Below, one piece after another: positions 60,207-64,000 of a stretch of 64,000 nt of DNA; the stretch's first letter is position 1; every line of letters begins with the position of its first letter. The position numbers were made by a program, and so were the translations under genes. The DNA lies in the NCBI GenBank assembly GCA_018818065.1, contig JAHISV010000005.1:1098527-1162526 (forward strand), in the 5' to 3' direction. The DNA is from Bacteroidota bacterium (GTDB lineage Bacteria > Bacteroidota > Ignavibacteria > Ignavibacteriales > Melioribacteraceae). The notes under the pieces were generated by a model. It was not told the origin of the DNA, did not search any database, and worked only from the letters and a program-made list of their open reading frames with translations.

Positions 60207-60280
60207 AGCCGGATCGTCTAATGGTAGGACAACGCCCTTTGGAGGCGTCTGTGTAGGTTCGACTCCTGCTCCGGCTGCCA
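60207..60280 (+). tRNA. tRNA-Gln (TTG), inside the ribosomal protein operon
   Basis: 74 nt. Acceptor AGCCGGA/TCCGGCT, anticodon stem ACGCC/GGCGT with loop CTTTGGA (TTG), T-loop TTCGACT, CCA encoded (60278-60280). It lies 7 nt after the rplR stop and 27 nt before the rpsE start, on the same strand, so it is probably cut from the operon transcript. Confidence 0.93.
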
Positions 60281-60307
60281 AATAAGAAAAAAATTACGGA
60301 GAATAAA

Positions 60308-60814
60308 TTGAAGCACAAAAAAGTATCAGGTTTAGAGAATCTTAAAGAAAAGGTTGTTCATATCAACCGCGTTGCAAAAGTTGTTAAAGGTGGTAGAAGA
60401 TTCAGCTTTAACGCTATTGTTGTTGTTGGCGATGGTAATGGGCATGTTGGTGTTGGACTTGGAAAAGCGAACGAAGTAACTGATGCTATTTCTAAAGGAA
60501 TTGATGATGCTAAGAAGAATGTGTACAGAGTAGCTGTAATTAATGGCACAATTGCTCATAAAATTATCGGTAAGTATGGTGCAGGTAGAGTGTTACTAAA
60601 ACCTGCTTCACCTGGTACTGGTGTTATTGCTGGCGGTGGAGTTCGTGCGGTATTAGAATCCGCTGGTATTCAGGATATTTTAACGAAATCTCTGGGTTCA
60701 AGTAACCCACATAACCAAGTTAAAGCAACATTAAGCGGCTTGTTAGAGATCATTGATGCTAGACAAATGGCTCAAAAGCGTGGATTAACTGTTAGTGATT
60801 TATTTAGTTCCTAA
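60308..60814 (+). CDS. rpsE: 30S ribosomal protein S5
   Basis: 168 residues from a TTG with ACGGAGAATAAA before it. The S5 core is normal: [38 protein letters not shown] and [20 protein letters not shown]5 helps decoding accuracy and mRNA unwinding. Confidence 0.97.
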   Translation: MKHKKVSGLENLKEKVVHINRVAKVVKGGRRFSFNAIVVVGDGNGHVGVGLGKANEVTDAISKGIDDAKKNVYRVAVINGTIAHKIIGKYGAGRVLLKPASPGTGVIAGGGVRAVLESAGIQDILTKSLGSSNPHNQVKATLSGLLEIIDARQMAQKRGLTVSDLFSS

Positions 60815-60825
60815 TGAGGATGGAA

Positions 60826-61023
60826 ATGGCTAAGAAATTAAAAGTTACACAAGAAAAAAGTATTATAGACAGACCAAAAGATCAAAAAGCTACAATTGAA
60901 GCTCTTGGTTTAGGAAGACCTAATTACGTGAAATTACATAATGATTCTCCTCAGGTTAGAGGTATGATTAATAAAGTTTCACATCTAGTCAAAGTCGAAG
61001 AAATTGAAGAACAAGGTGAATAA
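60826..61023 (+). CDS. rpmD: 50S ribosomal protein L30
   Basis: 65 residues from the ATG at 60826 ([33 protein letters not shown], read in parts). An ATG at 60814 overlaps the rpsE stop but would add MRME; the GAGGA at 60816-60820 favours 60826. Present in the normal S5-L30-L15 order. Confidence 0.94.
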   Translation: MAKKLKVTQEKSIIDRPKDQKATIEALGLGRPNYVKLHNDSPQVRGMINKVSHLVKVEEIEEQGE

Positions 61024-61488
61024 ATGGATATCTTAAGTAATCTAAAATATGCTAGCGGTTCGATAAAGAAACGTAAAAGAATTGCACGTGGTGAAGGTTC
61101 CGGGCATGGTGGAACTGCTACAAGAGGTAGTAATGGTCAAAAATCTCGTTCAGGTTCTAAAACAAGAGCTTGGTTCGAAGGTGGTCAGATGCCTTTGCAA
61201 AGACGTGTTCCTAAACGTGGTTTTACTAATATTTTTAGAATTGATTATTTGGCTGTTAATGTTGGCAGACTTCAGGAATTAGTTAACAATAAAAAAATTG
61301 AAGATGGAATTATTACACCTGCTGCTCTTTATAAAGCAGGCGTTCTTTCTAAAGCCACAGCTCCTTACAAAATATTGGGTAATGGAGAACTTAAAGCTAA
61401 ATTGACTATTGAAGCTCACAAGTGTAGTACTTCAGCGAAAGAAAAAATTGAATCTGCAGGTGGAACTATTAAAGAGATAAAAGATTAA
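61024..61488 (+). CDS. rplO: 50S ribosomal protein L15
   Basis: 154 residues: KKRKRIARGEGSGHGGTATRG, SGSKTRAWFEGGQMPLQRRVPKRGF and the C-terminal AHKCSTSAKEKIESAGG. Its ATG follows directly after the rpmD stop, and its stop overlaps the secY start. Confidence 0.97.
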   Translation: MDILSNLKYASGSIKKRKRIARGEGSGHGGTATRGSNGQKSRSGSKTRAWFEGGQMPLQRRVPKRGFTNIFRIDYLAVNVGRLQELVNNKKIEDGIITPAALYKAGVLSKATAPYKILGNGELKAKLTIEAHKCSTSAKEKIESAGGTIKEIKD

Positions 61489-62834
61489 TGGGAAAATTAC
61501 AAGACACATTCCGGAATATTTTCAAAATTCATGAGTTAAGACAGAGAATTCTATATACTCTTGCTTTGCTCTTTATTGTTAGGCTTGGGTCACATATTAC
61601 CTTACCAGGTATCGACTCTTCAGTACTAGCGCAAGCTATGGCAAATCAAACTTCAGATAACCTTTTTGGGTTGTATGATTTATTTGCAGGTGGCGCGTTT
61701 TCTAACGCTGCTATTTTTGCTCTGGGAATTATGCCTTACATCTCTGCTTCTATTATTATTCAGTTAGGAACTGCGGTTGTACCTTACTTCCAAAAGTTGC
61801 AGCGTGAAGGTGAAGAAGGCAGAAAAAAGATGACTCAACTTACCCGGTACGGAACAGTACTTATTTCATTGTTCCAGGCATGGGGTATTGTTACTTTGCA
61901 TCTTCCAAGTATTAACCTAAATGGAATTCCTATAATACCACTGGAAGTGCAGGGCTTTGGCTTTACACTCTCTTCTGTATCATTATTGATTGCTGGTACA
62001 ATGTTCATGATGTGGTTAGGTGAGCAGATAACTGAAAAGGGTATTGGTAATGGTATCTCTTTAATAATTTTCATTAACATTATTAATAGATTACCATTCG
62101 CTTTACTTGATGAATACAGACTGGTTGCTGCAGGAACACGTAATATAGTACTAGAAGTTGTTGTATTAACTTTAATGGTATTTATTATTGCTGGTATTGT
62201 TCTTGTTACTCAGGGTACCAGAAGAATTCCTGTTCAATATGCTAAACGGGTAGTTGGCAGAAAAGTTTATGGTGGGGTAACTCAGTATATTCCACTTAAA
62301 GTTAATACTGCTGGTGTAATGCCAATTATATTTGCACAATCAATTATGTTTATCCCGAATACAGTATTATCATTCTTCCCGGATAGTGAATTGATGCAAT
62401 CATTGGCTGGATATTTTAATTATCAGTCATACACTTATGCGGCTATTTATTCTGTAATTATTGTATTTTTCACTTATTTCTACACTGCTATTGCTTTTAA
62501 TCCTCAGGATGTATCTGAAAATATGAAGAAGCAGGGTGGATTTGTTCCCGGAATTAGACCTGGGAAACAAACAGCTGAATTTATTGATAATATTTTAACA
62601 AGAATTACCTTACCTGGTTCAATATTTTTAGCAATTGTTGCGATTTTACCAACTTTTATTGCTAAGTTTGGTGTCTCTGGAAGTTTTGCTGCGTTCTTTG
62701 GAGGTACCAGTCTTCTTATTATAGTTGGTGTTGCTCTGGATTCTTTACAGCAAATTGAGTCACACCTCTTGATGAGACATTACGATGGATTTATGAAGTC
62801 AGGAAAGATGAGAGGCCGCCGAGGCGGAATGTAG
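61488..62834 (+). CDS. secY: Preprotein translocase subunit SecY
   Basis: 448 residues with ten membrane helices. Landmarks: RLGSHITLPGID, GIMPYISASIIIQL, EKGIGNGISLIIFINI and the cytoplasmic loop FNPQDVSENMKKQGGFVPGIRPG. It forms the protein-conducting channel with SecE. The start overlaps the rplO stop (TAATG). Confidence 0.97.
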   Translation: MGKLQDTFRNIFKIHELRQRILYTLALLFIVRLGSHITLPGIDSSVLAQAMANQTSDNLFGLYDLFAGGAFSNAAIFALGIMPYISASIIIQLGTAVVPYFQKLQREGEEGRKKMTQLTRYGTVLISLFQAWGIVTLHLPSINLNGIPIIPLEVQGFGFTLSSVSLLIAGTMFMMWLGEQITEKGIGNGISLIIFINIINRLPFALLDEYRLVAAGTRNIVLEVVVLTLMVFIIAGIVLVTQGTRRIPVQYAKRVVGRKVYGGVTQYIPLKVNTAGVMPIIFAQSIMFIPNTVLSFFPDSELMQSLAGYFNYQSYTYAAIYSVIIVFFTYFYTAIAFNPQDVSENMKKQGGFVPGIRPGKQTAEFIDNILTRITLPGSIFLAIVAILPTFIAKFGVSGSFAAFFGGTSLLIIVGVALDSLQQIESHLLMRHYDGFMKSGKMRGRRGGM

Positions 62835-62835
62835 T

Positions 62836-63597
62836 TTGATACTGATTAAAACAAAAAGTGAAGTTGAGTTCATTAGAGAGAGTTGTCAGATAGTTGCAGA
62901 AACGCTGCAATTAGTAAAAAGAAACGTTAAAGCTGGCGTTACAACAATTGAGTTGGATAGAATTGCCGAGGAATATATAAGAAGTAATAATGCGATTCCT
63001 GCTTTCAAAGGTTATTCTCAAGCAGGTTCTTTCGATTTTCCCGGCTCTATTTGTTCTTCCGTTAATGATGAAGTTGTACACGGTATTCCTGGCGACAGAG
63101 TATTAAAAGATGGTGATATAATATCTGTTGACGTAGGCGTGATTAAAAATAAATACTTTGGTGATGCAGCGCTAACTGTAGCCGTTGGTGAAATTGATCC
63201 AAAAGTAAAAAAACTTATGGACGTAACAGAACGTTCTTTATATCTTGGAATTGAGCAGGCAGTTGCTGGAAACAAATTAGGTGATATTTCCTTTGCAATT
63301 CAGCATTATGTCGAAGAAAACGGATTTTCTATTGTTCGTGATCTTTGCGGACATGGTGTTGGAAAGTATTTGCACGAGGATCCTCAAATACCGAATTTTG
63401 GTAGAAAAGGAACAGGACCTGTTCTAAAAGAGGGAATGACTTTAGCTTTGGAACCTATGGTTAACCAGGGTAAATATAGAGTGGAAGTTGCTCCTGATGG
63501 ATGGACCATTTACGCGGCAGATCGGTTACCATCCGCACATTATGAACATACTATTGCAATAACAAATGGAAAACCGGAAATATTAACGGTAATATAA
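62836..63597 (+). CDS. map: Methionine aminopeptidase, type I
   Basis: 253 residues from a TTG placed 1 nt after the secY stop. Metal ligands of the pita-bread fold are all present: D99, D110, H173 ([13 protein letters not shown]), E206 (LALEPMV) and E237 (YEHTIAIT). It removes the initiator Met from new proteins. The secY-map-infA order is widespread. Confidence 0.96.
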   Translation: MILIKTKSEVEFIRESCQIVAETLQLVKRNVKAGVTTIELDRIAEEYIRSNNAIPAFKGYSQAGSFDFPGSICSSVNDEVVHGIPGDRVLKDGDIISVDVGVIKNKYFGDAALTVAVGEIDPKVKKLMDVTERSLYLGIEQAVAGNKLGDISFAIQHYVEENGFSIVRDLCGHGVGKYLHEDPQIPNFGRKGTGPVLKEGMTLALEPMVNQGKYRVEVAPDGWTIYAADRLPSAHYEHTIAITNGKPEILTVI

Positions 63598-63598
63598 T

Positions 63599-63817
63599 AT
63601 GGCTAAACAAGAAGCAATTAAAGTTGATGGAGTTGTTACGGAAACATTACCAAATGCCCATTTTAAAGTAAAACTTGATAATGGACATGTAATTCTAGCA
63701 CATATTTCTGGTAAAATGAGAATGCACTTTATTAAAATTCTTGTTGGGGATAAGGTCTCAATTGAACTTTCTCCCTACGACTTGAATAAAGGCAGAATAA
63801 CTTACAGATATAAATAG
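63599..63817 (+). CDS. infA: Translation initiation factor IF-1
   Basis: 72 residues, S1-type OB fold: [42 protein letters not shown] and the end [16 protein letters not shown]. It starts 1 nt after the map stop. It blocks the A site during initiation. Confidence 0.97.
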   Translation: MAKQEAIKVDGVVTETLPNAHFKVKLDNGHVILAHISGKMRMHFIKILVGDKVSIELSPYDLNKGRITYRYK

Positions 63818-63828
63818 TTGGAGATACA

Positions 63829-63942
63829 ATGAAGGTCAGAGCATCTGTAAAAAAGATTTGCGAACACTGTAAAATTATTAGACGAAAAGGCGTAGTAAGA
63901 GTACTTTGTAAAAATCCAAAACACAAACAACGCCAAGGTTAA
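63829..63942 (+). CDS. rpmJ: 50S ribosomal protein L36
   Basis: 37 residues: [20 protein letters not shown], then [13 protein letters not shown]. The zinc ligands C11, C14, C27 and H32 are present, so this is the zinc-binding form. Standard place between infA and rpsM. Confidence 0.95.
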   Translation: MKVRASVKKICEHCKIIRRKGVVRVLCKNPKHKQRQG

Positions 63943-63965
63943 AAGAAACATTTAGGAGGTTTAGG

Positions 63966-64000
63966 TTGGCTCGTATTGCAGGTATAGACTTACCAAAACA
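63966..64000 (+). CDS. rpsM: 30S ribosomal protein S13, N-terminal fragment (cut by window end)
   Basis: A TTG after TTAGGAGGTTTA starts MARIAGIDLPK, the invariant S13 N-terminus; the rest lies beyond the window. It would open the alpha-operon part (rpsM-rpsK-rpsD-rpoA-rplQ). Confidence 0.9.
   Translation, partial: MARIAGIDLPK

Overview
The window looks like a chromosomal segment of an AT-rich Gram-negative bacterium of the Bacteroidota/Chlorobiota (FCB) group, most likely class Ignavibacteria. Evidence: an outer-membrane and lipid A block (uppS, bamA, two ompH/skp genes, lpxD, lpxC); a secreted protein ending in a type IX-style sorting domain (NFPNPFNPETQI type); PEGA and carboxypeptidase-regulatory-like lipoproteins; a two-receiver PEP-synthase-like protein family; and a plain bacterial ribosomal superoperon. 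The lineage is inferred from protein style; no 16S gene is present.

Layout. (1) 1-7.2 kb, minus strand: lexA with two small linked genes, then uppS-bamA-ompH-ompH-lpxD-lpxC (envelope biogenesis). lexA has a very clear promoter with an operator-like dyad in its spacer. (2) 7.4-10.4 kb: a small membrane protein, ilvE and an orphan MlaE-type permease. (3) 10.7-29.7 kb: an amino-nitrogen region with three glutamate dehydrogenase paralogues, two ~1000-residue proteins joining receiver-like domains to a PEP-synthase-type ATP-grasp domain, a NarL-type sensor/regulator pair, a zinc-ribbon mini-protein, pgi and an AlaA-like aminotransferase. It is interrupted at 20.9-22.2 kb by two related arrays of short hairpins around a broken IS200/REP-associated transposase. 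pgi is bordered by a 9-copy octamer tandem repeat and by other palindromes. (4) 29.8-35.8 kb: a lipoprotein, an M16 protease, a sorting-domain secreted protein and yifB/comM. (5) 35.8-64 kb: tRNA-Tyr/Gly/Thr, rpmG, tRNA-Trp, secE-nusG, rplKAJL, rpoBC, rpsLG-fusA-tuf, then the S10-spc-alpha series (rpsJ to rpsM, cut by the window end), with a tRNA-Gln gene between rplR and rpsE.

How it fits together. The last 28 kb is the core transcription/translation block, with candidate internal control points: hairpins between rplL and rpoB, a consensus-like promoter before rpsL and a hairpin between tuf and rpsJ. The least explained part is the middle. Two of three GDH genes lie next to a gene for a receiver-PEP-synthase-like protein that lacks the phosphohistidine and PEP-binding domains of true PEP synthase/PPDK. 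This suggests an uncharacterised regulatory or nucleotide-dependent partner of glutamate metabolism. The hairpin arrays, including two hairpins that each carry a further ~20-nt insert, are the most unusual non-coding structure.
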